Shown piece after piece: positions 52,935 to 61,702 of a DNA stretch of 64,000 nt. Within the stretch, counting starts at the first letter, position 1. Each line of letters opens with the position of its first letter. Under the pieces are notes generated by a model. That model did not search any database. It saw only the letters and a list, made by a program, of their open reading frames with translations, and was not told the origin of the DNA. Origin of the DNA: Blastococcus sp. Marseille-P5729 (GTDB lineage Bacteria > Actinomycetota > Actinomycetes > Mycobacteriales > Antricoccaceae); contig NZ_OMPO01000001.1 in the NCBI RefSeq assembly GCF_900292035.1, positions 1,619,192 through 1,683,191 on the forward strand, read 5' to 3'. A program made the translations under genes and the position numbers.

Positions 52935-54323
52935 CTAGCGGGCCAGGACGTGGCGGAGGGCCTGCTCCAGGTCGGGGTAGCCGAACTCGTACCCCCAGCC
53001 GCGCACCTTCTCGCTCGACATCCGCTGCCCGGCGAGGGCGAACTCGTCAGCGCCCTCCGATCCGAGCAGGACGGCCGGTCCGACTCGCGGCACCCGCAGC
53101 AGCGCGGGACGACGCAGCACCTTCGCCAGGATCTTCGAGTACTCCTCGTTCCGGACGATTCCCGGCGCGGCGGCGTTGACCGGTCCGGCAAGGCCGTCGG
53201 TGAGCGCGGCGTGCGCGTAGATCCCCAGCAGATCGTCGATGGCGATCCACGGCATCCACTGCCCGCCGTCGCCCAGCGGTCCTCCCGCCCCGATCCGGAA
53301 CAGCGGCGCCTGGAGCGCCAACTGTCCCCCGGCGGCGGACTGCACGATTCCGGTGCGCACATTCACCACGCGTACGCCGGCGTCCCGGGCGGGTTGGCAG
53401 GCGGCCTCCCACTCCCTACAGACCTCGGCAAGGAAGCCGTCGCCGGCGGGCAGGTCCTCGGTGAGCCACTCGTCGCCGCGGTCGGGCCCGTACCAGCCGG
53501 ACGCCGAGGCGCAGATCAGCGCGCGCGGCCGGCCGTCCTCAGCGAGCTGCGCGAGCGTCGCGGCCAGCAGCCGGGTCGAGTCACGACGGCTGTCGAGCAC
53601 CCGCTTCTTGTGCTCGTCGGTGAACCGGCCAGCGATCGGCTCTCCGGCGAGGTGGACGACGACGTCGATGTCCCGTAGCCGTTCGGCGTCCATCTCGAGA
53701 TCGTCGAGGTTCCAGTAGATGTCATCGCTTGACGGCTTCGAGCGGGTGATGCGCCGTACGTCGTGCCCGCCTCCGCCCAGAAAAGCCGCGAGCTGGGAGC
53801 CGATCAGTCCGGTGGCACCGGAGATCGCCACGGTCTTGGGCGTGCGATGCGCGGCATGGAAGGCGAGATCGAAGCGCAGCTGGCGGGCCCGGTAGTCCCA
53901 GGCCTTGGTCAGTTCGGCGCGAGCGACCCGCTCGCCGATCCTCGCCGCCGGCCCTACTGCCGGGAACGGGAGCTGGAAGTCGATCTCGTCGCGGACGAGC
54001 GTCCCGCCGTCCGCGGTATCGGAGAACAGGTGCTTGTGGTGCCAGGAGTGCATCGGTCCGGACTCCATGACGTCCTCGAACTTGTGCGGGCGGTCGTAAC
54101 CCAGATGTCTTGCCTTCCAACGGATACCGGCGACACCGACGGTGCCTGGGATGGACATCCGCAGCACCGCCTGAGACCCGTTGCGGATGCCCTCCGTCGG
54201 CTCGGTGTCTACCTTGCCCAGGGTCGGCGGATTGAGCCGCATCAGCGCGCCCGGCCGCTCATGCCATTCGAAGACCTCCTCGCGTGGGTGGTCCAGGGTG
54301 GTCTGGTACTCGAAGCGGGCCAT
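52935..54323 (-). CDS. SRPBCC domain fused to TIGR01777-family epimerase
   Basis: A 462-residue protein. Residues 1-150 are a START/SRPBCC-like domain (MARFEYQTTLDHPREEVFEW, HSWHHKHLFSDTADGGTLV). Residues 168-462 are an extended SDR: VAISGATGLIGSQLAAFL binds NAD(P), then VVHLAGEPIAGRFTDEHKK, SASGWYG and the C-terminal family block (FALAGQRMSSEKVRGWGYEF). This fusion is common in actinobacteria; the substrate is unknown. AAGGAG lies before ATG 54323. Confidence 0.88.
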   Translation of the reverse strand: MARFEYQTTLDHPREEVFEWHERPGALMRLNPPTLGKVDTEPTEGIRNGSQAVLRMSIPGTVGVAGIRWKARHLGYDRPHKFEDVMESGPMHSWHHKHLFSDTADGGTLVRDEIDFQLPFPAVGPAARIGERVARAELTKAWDYRARQLRFDLAFHAAHRTPKTVAISGATGLIGSQLAAFLGGGGHDVRRITRSKPSSDDIYWNLDDLEMDAERLRDIDVVVHLAGEPIAGRFTDEHKKRVLDSRRDSTRLLAATLAQLAEDGRPRALICASASGWYGPDRGDEWLTEDLPAGDGFLAEVCREWEAACQPARDAGVRVVNVRTGIVQSAAGGQLALQAPLFRIGAGGPLGDGGQWMPWIAIDDLLGIYAHAALTDGLAGPVNAAAPGIVRNEEYSKILAKVLRRPALLRVPRVGPAVLLGSEGADEFALAGQRMSSEKVRGWGYEFGYPDLEQALRHVLAR

Positions 54324-54533
54324 AGAATCTCCTTCGTCCGTGTCGCTCAGTATCGCCCGACTGGGCGCCCATGGGTGCGGCGCGCGGCGGCCGATCAAGC
54401 CGCCTCGGTCCGACGGCCCGCCGGTACAGTCGATTCGGTCCGGCAAGCCACGGCGGAAGAGCGGCTCCGGAGACGGCTCCCGAGGCGCCCACAGCACTGG
54501 TTGGCCACGTTCTCGAGAGATTGGACATAGCCC

Positions 54534-55937
54534 ATGAGCAAGGGGCTGACGGATACCCGCGTGCTCGTCACCGGAGCCACCGGCTACGTCGGGGGTGAGC
54601 TGGTGCCTCCCTTGCTGGACGCCGGAGCCGACGTGCGGGTACTCGCACGCGACGCCCGCGGCCTCGACGACCGCCCGTGGCGAGCTGAGGTCGACGTCGT
54701 CGAGGGCGATGCGACCCAGCCGGCCGATCTCGACCGGGCGTTGGAGGGCATCGACACCGCCTACTACCTCCTTCACTCGATGGACGGCGGTGGCCACCTG
54801 GGCGACCGGGACCGTGACATGGCGCAGACGTTCATCGCTGCTGCAGAACGCGCCGGCGTACGCCGGATCGTCTACCTCGGGGGAATGCACCCGGGCGGTG
54901 CGCTGTCGGAGCATCTCGCTTCGCGTGCCGAGGTAGGGCAGGTGTTCCTGGACGGCAAGGTTCCGGCCGTCGTCCTGCAGGCGGCCGTGATCCTGGGCGC
55001 CGGATCGGCGTCCTTCCAGATGCTGCGTTATCTCACGGGCCGGCTACCGGTCATGATCGCGCCGAAGTGGCTGCGGAACCGGCTGCAGCCGATCGCGATC
55101 GAGGACGTGCTGCACTATCTCATCGGCGCAGCGACCCTGGACGGCGACGTGAACCGGGCCTTCGACATCGGCGGGCCGGAGATCCTCACCTATCAGGAGC
55201 TCATCCAGCGCTACGCCAAGGTCACGGGCCGGCGCAAGCGGGCCATCGCCCTGCTGCCCGTCCTCACGCCCGAGCTGGCCAGCGTGTGGGTGGGTGCCGT
55301 CACGCCCGTCGAGTCCACCGTGGCACGGCCCCTCGTCGGCAGCCTCGTGCACGAGGTGGTCGCCGGTGAGAGCGACATCCGCGATCTGTTGCCGAGACCC
55401 GGCGGGCTGGTGGGGATCGATGACGCGCTGCGCTCGGCCGAGCGCGCGAGCCCCACCGACACCGGACCGCGCAACCTGCTCATCACCACGGTCGCGACGA
55501 CTGCAGCGGCGGCGTTGGGATCGTGGGCCACAGACACCGGGTCCCGCTGGTACAAGAGTATCGACAAACCCGCGTGGCAGCCGCCCGCTCTGACCTTCCC
55601 CGTGGTGTGGACGGCGTTGTACGGCACGATCGCGGGCACCTCGGCGTCCACCCTCACCACCCACGACCGCAACGATGAGCGGACCGAAGCCGGCCGGTAC
55701 CGGGCGGCGCTGCTGACGAACCTCGCGCTCAACGCCGGGTGGAGCCTGACCTTCTTCCGTGGCAAGAACCCGGCGGCGGCCACGGTGGTCAGCGCAGCGC
55801 TCGCGGCGAGCTCGGCCGACCTGGCACGCCGGGCGGGAAACACCAAGCCCTCGCGGGGTGCCACGCTCGCGCCGTACGCCGCGTGGTGCACCTTCGCGAC
55901 GGCGCTGTCGGCATCGATCGCGCGACGCAACCGGTAG
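54534..55937 (+). CDS. NAD(P)-binding SDR protein fused to TspO
   Basis: A 467-residue protein. Residues 1-300 form an NmrA/atypical SDR domain: VLVTGATGYVGGELVPPLLD, AYYLLHSMDGGG and RIVYLGGMHP. Residues 318-465 are a TspO/MBR domain with all five helices: WYKSIDKPAWQPPALTFPVV, WTALYGTIAG, LNAGWSLTFFRGKNP and PYAAWCTFATALSASI. TspO proteins bind porphyrins and relate to oxidative and light stress. No frame break separates the halves, so this is a true fusion. A role in porphyrin or redox sensing is inferred. Confidence 0.85.
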   Translation: MSKGLTDTRVLVTGATGYVGGELVPPLLDAGADVRVLARDARGLDDRPWRAEVDVVEGDATQPADLDRALEGIDTAYYLLHSMDGGGHLGDRDRDMAQTFIAAAERAGVRRIVYLGGMHPGGALSEHLASRAEVGQVFLDGKVPAVVLQAAVILGAGSASFQMLRYLTGRLPVMIAPKWLRNRLQPIAIEDVLHYLIGAATLDGDVNRAFDIGGPEILTYQELIQRYAKVTGRRKRAIALLPVLTPELASVWVGAVTPVESTVARPLVGSLVHEVVAGESDIRDLLPRPGGLVGIDDALRSAERASPTDTGPRNLLITTVATTAAAALGSWATDTGSRWYKSIDKPAWQPPALTFPVVWTALYGTIAGTSASTLTTHDRNDERTEAGRYRAALLTNLALNAGWSLTFFRGKNPAAATVVSAALAASSADLARRAGNTKPSRGATLAPYAAWCTFATALSASIARRNR

Positions 55938-55949
55938 CACGCTCACCTC

Positions 55950-55999
55950 GCGGTGGCTCCACCACGCTCCGCAACCGTTAGCGTGGTGGAAACCACCGC
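55950..55999. terminator. Long inverted repeat between the tspO fusion and tag
   Basis: GCGGTGGCTCCACCACGCT (55950-55968) pairs with 55980-55999 at 18 positions, with a 1-base difference and an 11-base loop. It sits 13 bases after the SDR-TspO stop, so it may terminate that gene. It also contains TAGCGT (55979-55984), a possible -10 for tag, so a regulatory role cannot be excluded. Confidence 0.5.
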
Positions 56000-56020
56000 A
56001 TCCGACCAAGGGGGCCACCG

Positions 56021-56626
56021 ATGAACGACGCCGTCAGCTCGGGGCTCGTCGTGGGCCAGGACGGCCTAGCCAGGCCGACGTGGGCAGCCGCGAGCGATCT
56101 GATGCGGGAGTACTACGACACCGAATGGGGCATGCCGGTGCGTGACGAACGCGGGGTGTTCGAGCGACTGACCCTGGAGGCCTTCCAGTCGGGGCTGTCG
56201 TGGTCGACGATCCTGCGCAAACGCCCGGCCTTCCGGGATGCCTTCGACAACTTCGATCCCGACCGCGTTGCGGCGTACGACGCGGACGACGTGGACCGGC
56301 TGATGCACGATGCCGCCATCGTCCGGAACCGGCGCAAGATCGACGCGACGATCGGCAACGCCCGTGCCACCGTCGGGCTGCGCGCCGACGGAGGGCTGCA
56401 CGAGCTCGTGTGGTCCTTTCAGCCGGACCGGACTCCGGCGCCGCGCCGCTTCGAGGAGATCCCGACGTCGTCACCGGAGAGCCTCGCGCTGTCGAAGGAG
56501 CTGAAGCGCCGCGGGTTCGCGCACGTCGGGCCGACGACGATGTTCGCCCTGATGGAAGCCATCGGGATCATCGACACGCACCTGCTCGGCTCGCACCGCC
56601 GAGGCTCCAGCGGAGTCTGGCGGTGA
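56021..56626 (+). CDS. tag: DNA-3-methyladenine glycosylase I
   Basis: Base-excision repair enzyme removing 3-methyladenine. The 201-residue protein contains the signature YYDTEWGMPVRDERGVFERL, the conserved block LEAFQSGLSWSTILRKRPAF, and C-terminal FAHVGPTTMFALMEAIGIID. The zinc-binding first Cys of E. coli Tag is not seen, as the N-terminus is variable. Its stop overlaps the GTG of the next gene. With alkB nearby this forms an alkylation-repair neighbourhood. Confidence 0.92.
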   Translation: MNDAVSSGLVVGQDGLARPTWAAASDLMREYYDTEWGMPVRDERGVFERLTLEAFQSGLSWSTILRKRPAFRDAFDNFDPDRVAAYDADDVDRLMHDAAIVRNRRKIDATIGNARATVGLRADGGLHELVWSFQPDRTPAPRRFEEIPTSSPESLALSKELKRRGFAHVGPTTMFALMEAIGIIDTHLLGSHRRGSSGVWR

Positions 56627-57351
56627 CCGCACGGCGCCCACCGAGCCGACTGAGCCGGCTCGCCCGCGACACCTTCTGGACGCCGGTCGATCAGCCGGCC
56701 GGGCAGCCTCCAGCGGCCGTGGCCCGAGCCCGCGTCGTCGCCGCCGTCACCCTGGTGGCCGGTGCGCTGGTGCTGTGGCTGACGCTGCGGATCGCTCCCG
56801 GCGACGCGTTGTTCTATCCGGCGACGCTCGGTCTGGCGGCGATCTGGGCGATCGGGGGAATGGCGGGCGCCCGGCCGCGGATGGGTTGGGTGCGCACCCG
56901 GTCGGGAGGCAAGGGGCGGCCGGGACTCGAGCCGCTGCTGATCGGTCTCGCGCTCGTCGCGTTGTTCGTCGTCGGAGCGCTCGTGGTGGCGCGGGTGCCC
57001 TTCCTACGCGGCCCGGTCGACGAGCTGCTCGATCACGCGAAGTTCGGCTCGCTCGGCGTCGTCCTGGTGATGACGATGCTCAATGGGGTGGCGGAGGAGC
57101 TGTTCTTCCGCGGGACGCTCTACGACGCGATGCCGCCAGGATGGCGGATCGGCGGCACGGTGGTGCTGTATGCCGCGGTGACCGCGGCGTCCGGCGTACC
57201 TCTGCTGGTGCTGGCCGGCGTGCTGCTGGGCGGGGTGACCGCGCTGCAGCGCCGGGTCAGCGGCGGCGTCCTCGCACCGATCATCACGCATATCACCTGG
57301 TCGGCGTCCATGCTCCTGCTACTGCCGCCGCTGCTGAGCGCCGCCGGGTGA
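56623..57351 (+). CDS. CPBP-family intramembrane metalloprotease
   Basis: A 242-residue membrane protein of the CAAX-protease/bacteriocin-processing family. It has several hydrophobic helices and the conserved motifs AEELFFRGTLYDA (EExxxR), GVLLGGVTALQRR and PIITHITWS (catalytic His). GTG 56623 overlaps tag's stop. Substrate unknown. Confidence 0.85.
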   Translation: MTARRPPSRLSRLARDTFWTPVDQPAGQPPAAVARARVVAAVTLVAGALVLWLTLRIAPGDALFYPATLGLAAIWAIGGMAGARPRMGWVRTRSGGKGRPGLEPLLIGLALVALFVVGALVVARVPFLRGPVDELLDHAKFGSLGVVLVMTMLNGVAEELFFRGTLYDAMPPGWRIGGTVVLYAAVTAASGVPLLVLAGVLLGGVTALQRRVSGGVLAPIITHITWSASMLLLLPPLLSAAG

Positions 57352-57468
57352 GCCTCCGTACCGAGGCGCGTCGAAAACGCAGCATCAGACGCGTGGCATG
57401 GATGCAGGTGTCATGCAGGCAGGGAGACGCTGCGTGCTCAGCGGGCCGGCTGACGGACGGCCGGCTGG

Positions 57469-58155
57469 TCAGGCGTCGATGACGAGCTGGGTGAACTCGC
57501 GGGCGGCGTCCCGGCCGATCTGGCGGGTCGACCACGAGTCCGTCGCCCCGCCGACGACCCCGCCGAGCACCGGCACTCGCTTGCCGACGAAGGTGACTGT
57601 CGAGCGGCCCGCGGCGCGAGCGATGATCTCTCCCGTCACCGCCGCCGAGATCCGGTCCCGGGTCTCCTCGTCGAACCCCGGTCCGGTCGCGATCGCGCGG
57701 GGACCGCTGGGCAGCTTTTGGTCACGCTCGAGCTGACCCACGCTCTTTGCGCCGAGCATCGCGGCGAAGACCGCCGTCCGCACCCGCGGGTCGGTCAGCT
57801 CGTAGCCGCGCAGATGGGCGATCTCGGCAACCATCCGCGTCTGGATCAGCGCGATTCCGGCGATGTTCGCCGGCACCAGCACCGCCATCGACACCAGACC
57901 GCCGATGTTGGTGGCGAACCCCTCCACGGCGGCCATCCGCGTATGGTCGGCGATCACATCAGCGACCGCCCGTTCCACATTGCCGCCGGCCTTCTCTAGG
58001 CGACGGTCGGCGTCCGCCGCCGCCCCCTTCAACGGGCCGACGCCGTCGACCGCCTTCTCGAAGGCGGTGCGTGCGACGCGCGACCCTGACTCGGGCGTCA
58101 GCTGCTTCACGGCAGGCAGGACGACACGGCTCATCAGAAGGTCACGAACTCCCAT
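57469..58155 (-). CDS. EcsC-family protein
   Basis: A 228-residue protein with the EcsC pattern: an N-terminal amphipathic region, a hydrophobic core ([21 protein letters not shown]), and [20 protein letters not shown]. Family function is unclear (linked to ABC transporters or the cell envelope). ATG 58155 has GGAG 6 bases upstream; an in-frame ATG at 58167 has none. Divergent from msrA. Confidence 0.8.
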   Translation of the reverse strand: MGVRDLLMSRVVLPAVKQLTPESGSRVARTAFEKAVDGVGPLKGAAADADRRLEKAGGNVERAVADVIADHTRMAAVEGFATNIGGLVSMAVLVPANIAGIALIQTRMVAEIAHLRGYELTDPRVRTAVFAAMLGAKSVGQLERDQKLPSGPRAIATGPGFDEETRDRISAAVTGEIIARAAGRSTVTFVGKRVPVLGGVVGGATDSWSTRQIGRDAAREFTQLVIDA

Positions 58156-58248
58156 GCGGGTCTCCATCTCGTGGGGCGACAGCAGCCATCGTATGGAACC
58201 GGCGCGGTCCGCAGTTTGTTTCCCGCACCCCGAACGGCGTCGATGGTC

Positions 58249-58254
58249 GTACCC
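58249..58254 (+). promoter_or_regulatory. -10 box TACCCT, leaderless msrA start
   Basis: TACCCT, 7 bases, then ATG 58262. Confidence 0.4.
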
Positions 58255-58261
58255 TGGCCGC

Positions 58262-58912
58262 ATGGTGTTCTGGCGCACAAATCCGACCATGGTGACCAAG
58301 GACGACGCGCTTCCCGGGCGTGACTCCTATCCCTACGACGTGCCCTCGCAGCACGCTGTCCTCACCGGGGCGACCCTGGACGGGCCGTGGCCGGAGGGAA
58401 GCGAGGTCGCCGTCTTCGGCATGGGCTGCTTCTGGGGCGTGGAGCGGATCTTCTGGCAACTGCCGGGGGTGCTGTCGACGTCCGCAGGGTACGCCGGCGG
58501 CTACACCCCCCACCCCACCTATGAGGAGACGTGCACCGGCCGCACCGGTCATGCCGAGGTGGTGCGGGTGACCTTCGATCCCGCGCAGATCAGTTACGAG
58601 CAGCTGCTGAAGGCCTTCTTCGAGAACCATGACCCGACGACCAAGTGGCGCCAGGGCAATGACATCGGTACCCAGTACCGTTCGCTCATCCTCACCACCT
58701 CGTCCGAGCAGGCCGCGGCCGCCGAGCGGGTGCGCGATACCTATCAGCGCGAGCTGACCGAGCGCGGGTACGGCGAGATCTCCACCGAGATCGCGCCCCT
58801 CGGTGAGTACTACCTCGCCGAGGACTACCACCAGCAGTATCTGCACAAGAACCCGAACGGCTACTGCAACCACGGCTTCAACGGCGTCGCCTGCCCGGTC
58901 GGGCTCGGCTGA
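58262..58912 (+). CDS. msrA: Peptide methionine (S)-S-oxide reductase
   Basis: Repairs oxidised methionine. The 216-residue protein has catalytic Cys56 in GMGCFWGVE, the conserved [16 protein letters not shown] and HAEVVRV blocks, and C-terminal resolving Cys202 and Cys211 ([12 protein letters not shown]). ATG 58262 is 7 bases after a TACCCT -10-like box. Confidence 0.93.
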   Translation: MVFWRTNPTMVTKDDALPGRDSYPYDVPSQHAVLTGATLDGPWPEGSEVAVFGMGCFWGVERIFWQLPGVLSTSAGYAGGYTPHPTYEETCTGRTGHAEVVRVTFDPAQISYEQLLKAFFENHDPTTKWRQGNDIGTQYRSLILTTSSEQAAAAERVRDTYQRELTERGYGEISTEIAPLGEYYLAEDYHQQYLHKNPNGYCNHGFNGVACPVGLG

Positions 58913-58925
58913 TCAGTTGGGTGAC

Positions 58926-59273
58926 GTGACGGGGCTGCGGATGGCTTGCGCACTGGTGATCCTGCTCGCCGTGATCGGCGTCGCCAGTCAGGTCAGTCCG
59001 CAGGGCCGCACCCTCCCCCGAACCACACAGCGCCCGGGCCGCGGCCGGCGGACGCCGAGCAGTATGCCGGTGCGGTCGGATCGGAGCCGTAGGAGCTCAC
59101 CGAGCGCCCGTGATCGTCATGCCGCCGCGCCCGCTGCGCGCGATCGAGGCGCAGCTCCGCCGCGTCATCACCGGCAGCCGCGTCGCCGTCCGCGACTGAC
59201 CGTAGCCGACAGGGACCTCGATCCGGGGGAAACCAGTAGTCGAATTGAGCCAGCTCACGGACACGCGCCTTGA
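58926..59273 (+). CDS. Doubtful small ORF with signal-peptide-like start
   Basis: The first 25 codons encode a hydrophobic stretch ([20 protein letters not shown]) that could be a signal peptide. The rest of the 115 codons is low-complexity Arg/Ser/Pro. Another frame over 59108-59200 reads more like protein ([20 protein letters not shown]), so this may be a small secreted-protein gene broken by a frameshift. It lies between msrA and the insertion sequence. Confidence 0.25.
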   Translation: MTGLRMACALVILLAVIGVASQVSPQGRTLPRTTQRPGRGRRTPSSMPVRSDRSRRSSPSARDRHAAAPAARDRGAAPPRHHRQPRRRPRLTVADRDLDPGETSSRIEPAHGHAP

Positions 59274-59340
59274 ACACCGTCATCCCACGGTCCCAGCCGA
59301 CCCGCTCGGTGTGGTTCCCCCCGAATCGTGGAGGGCTTCT

Positions 59341-60291
59341 CTATGCGGCTTCCCGGTCGGGGGCCGCGGTGTTCTCGTAATTGATCGGGCTCATCATGCC
59401 CGCCGAGCTGTGCCGGCGTTCCTGGTTGTAGAACCCGTAGCACCAGTCCAGGACGACGGCCTGGGCCTGGCGGGTGTTCTCGAAGTCGTGGAGTGAGAGG
59501 ACCTCCCACTCCAGTGAGCTGAAGAACGCCTCGGCGGCGGCATTGTCGAAACACGACCCGACGCGGCCCATCGATTGGCGGACCCCGAGCTTGCGACACA
59601 ACTTGGTGTGCGAGTTCGCGGTGTAGGTCGAGCCGCGGTCGGTGTGAAAGATGACCCGCTGCGACTCGTCCTCACGCCAACCCTCACCGTTGACTGCATC
59701 GACGCCGCCGCGAGCCGCGACGGCCATCTTGATCGCCGCGCACGCGAGCTCGGCATCAGGATGCAAGGACGTGGCTGCACCGAGTAGACGCCGTGAGTAG
59801 AGGTCGATCACGGTCGCCAGGTAGAGCTTCCCGGCCGCGGTCGGGATCTCCGTCATATCGCCCACCCAGCGGGCGTTCGGACGCTCCGCGGTGAAGTTCC
59901 GCTTGACCAGGTCGGGGAACTTCGGCGCGGTCTTGTCCTGCTTGGTGAGTCCGTTCCTGCGCTTGATCCGCCGTGCGACCAGGCCCTGGCGGCGCATCGA
60001 GCCAGCGACCGTCTTCTCGCTGACCTGCCAGCCGTCATCACGCAGATCGTGGGCCAGCCGCGGCGAGCCGTGCAGGCCTCGCTTCCTGGCGAACATCACC
60101 CGCACCGCCCGGTCGATGGTGTCGCGACGCCGATCCCGAGGCGTGTGCAGCCCACTGGCTGCGGAGGGCCCCGTGGCCCGGCTCAGCCACTTGTAGAACC
60201 ACGCCATGCTGACGCCGAGCAGCAGACAGGTCACGGTGTGCGGCACTCGGTAGCCGGTCCTCTGGTCGGCGATGAAGCGTGCCACGCTCAC
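59341..60291 (-). CDS. IS3-family transposase OrfB (DDE integrase)
   Basis: A 316-residue catalytic subunit. The rve core has Asp in WVGDMTEIPT, Asp in FHTDRGSTYT and Glu in NAAAEAFFSSLEWE, then the conserved YNQERRHSS. GTG 60291 overlaps the OrfA stop (GTGA) and follows AAGGAGG, so translation is probably coupled; an OrfAB frameshift fusion is also possible. Confidence 0.92.
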   Translation of the reverse strand: MSVARFIADQRTGYRVPHTVTCLLLGVSMAWFYKWLSRATGPSAASGLHTPRDRRRDTIDRAVRVMFARKRGLHGSPRLAHDLRDDGWQVSEKTVAGSMRRQGLVARRIKRRNGLTKQDKTAPKFPDLVKRNFTAERPNARWVGDMTEIPTAAGKLYLATVIDLYSRRLLGAATSLHPDAELACAAIKMAVAARGGVDAVNGEGWREDESQRVIFHTDRGSTYTANSHTKLCRKLGVRQSMGRVGSCFDNAAAEAFFSSLEWEVLSLHDFENTRQAQAVVLDWCYGFYNQERRHSSAGMMSPINYENTAAPDREAA

Positions 60292-60578
60292 TTCGTCGCC
60301 TCCTTGACCCACAGGACCACGGATCGCTTGAGGACATCGCGCTCCATCCGGAGCTCGGCGACCTCGGCGCGGAGCCGCTTGAGCTCTTCCACGTCGTCCT
60401 TGGACAGCCCCCGGGTGCCCTCAGCGGCCTCGCGTGCACGGGCCACCCAGTTGCCCAGCGTGCCCTCGTTGACACCGAGGTCACGAGCGACCTGCGCGAT
60501 CGGCTTGTCGGTCTCTTCGACGATCCGGACCGCCCCTTCACGGAACTCCCGGTCGTACTTCATTCGCTTCTCTGGCAT
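60288..60578 (-). CDS. IS3-family transposase OrfA (helix-turn-helix)
   Basis: A 96-residue DNA-binding subunit. The Tnp_1-type helix-turn-helix is visible (REGAVRIVEETDKPIAQVAR then LGVNEGTLGNWV), followed by a leucine-zipper-like coil (VEELKRLRAEVAELRMERDV). ATG 60578 is preceded by GAGG. Earlier in-frame starts reach into the right terminal repeat. Confidence 0.88.
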   Translation of the reverse strand: MPEKRMKYDREFREGAVRIVEETDKPIAQVARDLGVNEGTLGNWVARAREAAEGTRGLSKDDVEELKRLRAEVAELRMERDVLKRSVVLWVKEATK

Positions 60579-60736
60579 CTCGATCCTCATTGTGGATGCC
60601 TCCACGGTCCGGGGGGAACCTCAAAAGCAAGCCGTCACCCAGGCCACTTCTAGTTGACATAGCCGATGTATGGCACCGAGCTGACGCGGCACATCTACTT
60701 CTCGCGGGTGCAGCGGTGGCCATGGCCGTGGTGTCC

Positions 60737-61702
60737 TTATCGGGTTCGACGTTCGGGTCCGGAGTCACCGTCGGTCGAAGTGTCGTGGGAGTCACCTGCA
60801 GCGAGAACCGGCGTGTAACCGGTCGGCTCCCCCTCGGCGTCGACGAACGCCGTACGGTCGTCGGTGTACGGCGTGGCCTCGCGGGTGCCCTTGACCAGGA
60901 TTAGGTACGCGGCCGCGGCGAGCCCCACGAACAGCGCGGTCCAGACGTTGATCCGCTGTCCGAGGATCAGCTCGGCGGGATCGGTGCGCATCTGCTCGAT
61001 GAAGAACCGGCCGAAGCAGTACAGCCCGACGTACGCGGCGAACACCCGTCCGCGGCCCATCCGGAACCTCTTGTCCAGCCAGAGCAGCGCCACGCCGACC
61101 AAGACGTTCCAGGTCATCTCGTACAGGAAGGTGGGCTGGAACAGCCCGACGACGTTGGCCTCGCCGGTCGCCGGGTCGATGTACGCGGTGCCGTCGGCGT
61201 CCAGCTCGTGGATCTCCAGCGCGAGGGCGCCGTCCGTCCGACCGCCGTACAGCTCGTTGTTGAACCAGTTGCCCAGCCGGCCGATCGCCTGCGCGAAGAT
61301 CAGGCCGGGAGCGAGCGCGTCGGCCACCGAGGCCATCCGCAGGCCCATCTTGCGCGCGCCGATCCAGGCACCCACCGCGCCGAAGGCGATTGCACCCCAG
61401 ATCCCGAGGCCGCCCTCCCAGATGTAGAGGGCCTTGATCGGGTCACCGTTCTCACCGAAGTAGGGCGAGGGCGTCGTGATCACGTGGTAGAGACGGCCAC
61501 CGATGATGCCGAACGGGACCGCCCAGAGCGCGAGGTCGAGGATCTCGCCCTGCTTGCCGCCGCGGGCGAGCCACCGCCGGGAGCTGAGCCAGATCGCGAC
61601 GACGATGCCGGCCAGGATGCACAGCGCGTACGCGCGCAGCGGCAGGCCGAAGATGTCGATCTGGTTGCGGGTCGGGCTGGGAATCGTAGCCAGAAACGTC
61701 AT
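60737..61702 (-). CDS. lgt: Prolipoprotein diacylglyceryl transferase
   Basis: Adds diacylglycerol to the lipobox Cys of prolipoproteins in the inner membrane. The 321-residue protein has seven hydrophobic helices and the Lgt signature GRLGNWFNNELYGG, plus GGRLYHV and CFGRFFIEQMRTD. The C-terminal tail is acidic and disordered. Its ATG overlaps the stop of a short ORF that looks like the end of trpA, the usual upstream neighbour of lgt in actinobacteria. Substrates in this window include the 15487 lipoprotein and the ResA-like protein. Confidence 0.93.
   Translation of the reverse strand: MTFLATIPSPTRNQIDIFGLPLRAYALCILAGIVVAIWLSSRRWLARGGKQGEILDLALWAVPFGIIGGRLYHVITTPSPYFGENGDPIKALYIWEGGLGIWGAIAFGAVGAWIGARKMGLRMASVADALAPGLIFAQAIGRLGNWFNNELYGGRTDGALALEIHELDADGTAYIDPATGEANVVGLFQPTFLYEMTWNVLVGVALLWLDKRFRMGRGRVFAAYVGLYCFGRFFIEQMRTDPAELILGQRINVWTALFVGLAAAAYLILVKGTREATPYTDDRTAFVDAEGEPTGYTPVLAAGDSHDTSTDGDSGPERRTR

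Larger units (their letters stand above)
59310..60623. mobile_element. IS3-family insertion sequence
   Basis: A 1,314-bp element bounded by 25-bp terminal inverted repeats (59310-59334 and 60599-60623) that differ at 3 positions. Both start TG and share GGTTCCCCCCG and CGTGGAGG. Two overlapping transposase frames lie on the minus strand. The 3 bases outside each end differ (CGG and AAA), so no target duplication is visible. It looks intact and may still move. Confidence 0.85.

Noticed and set aside
57430-57468. GGCCGGC-rich dyad after the CPBP gene as a terminator
   Set aside because: The arms are short and self-palindromic and can pair in several ways; not distinguishable from GC-rich background.
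60654-60690. TTGACA at 60654 as a promoter out of the IS flank
   Set aside because: No TAnnnT box at a suitable distance, and the only downstream gene (lgt) is on the other strand.
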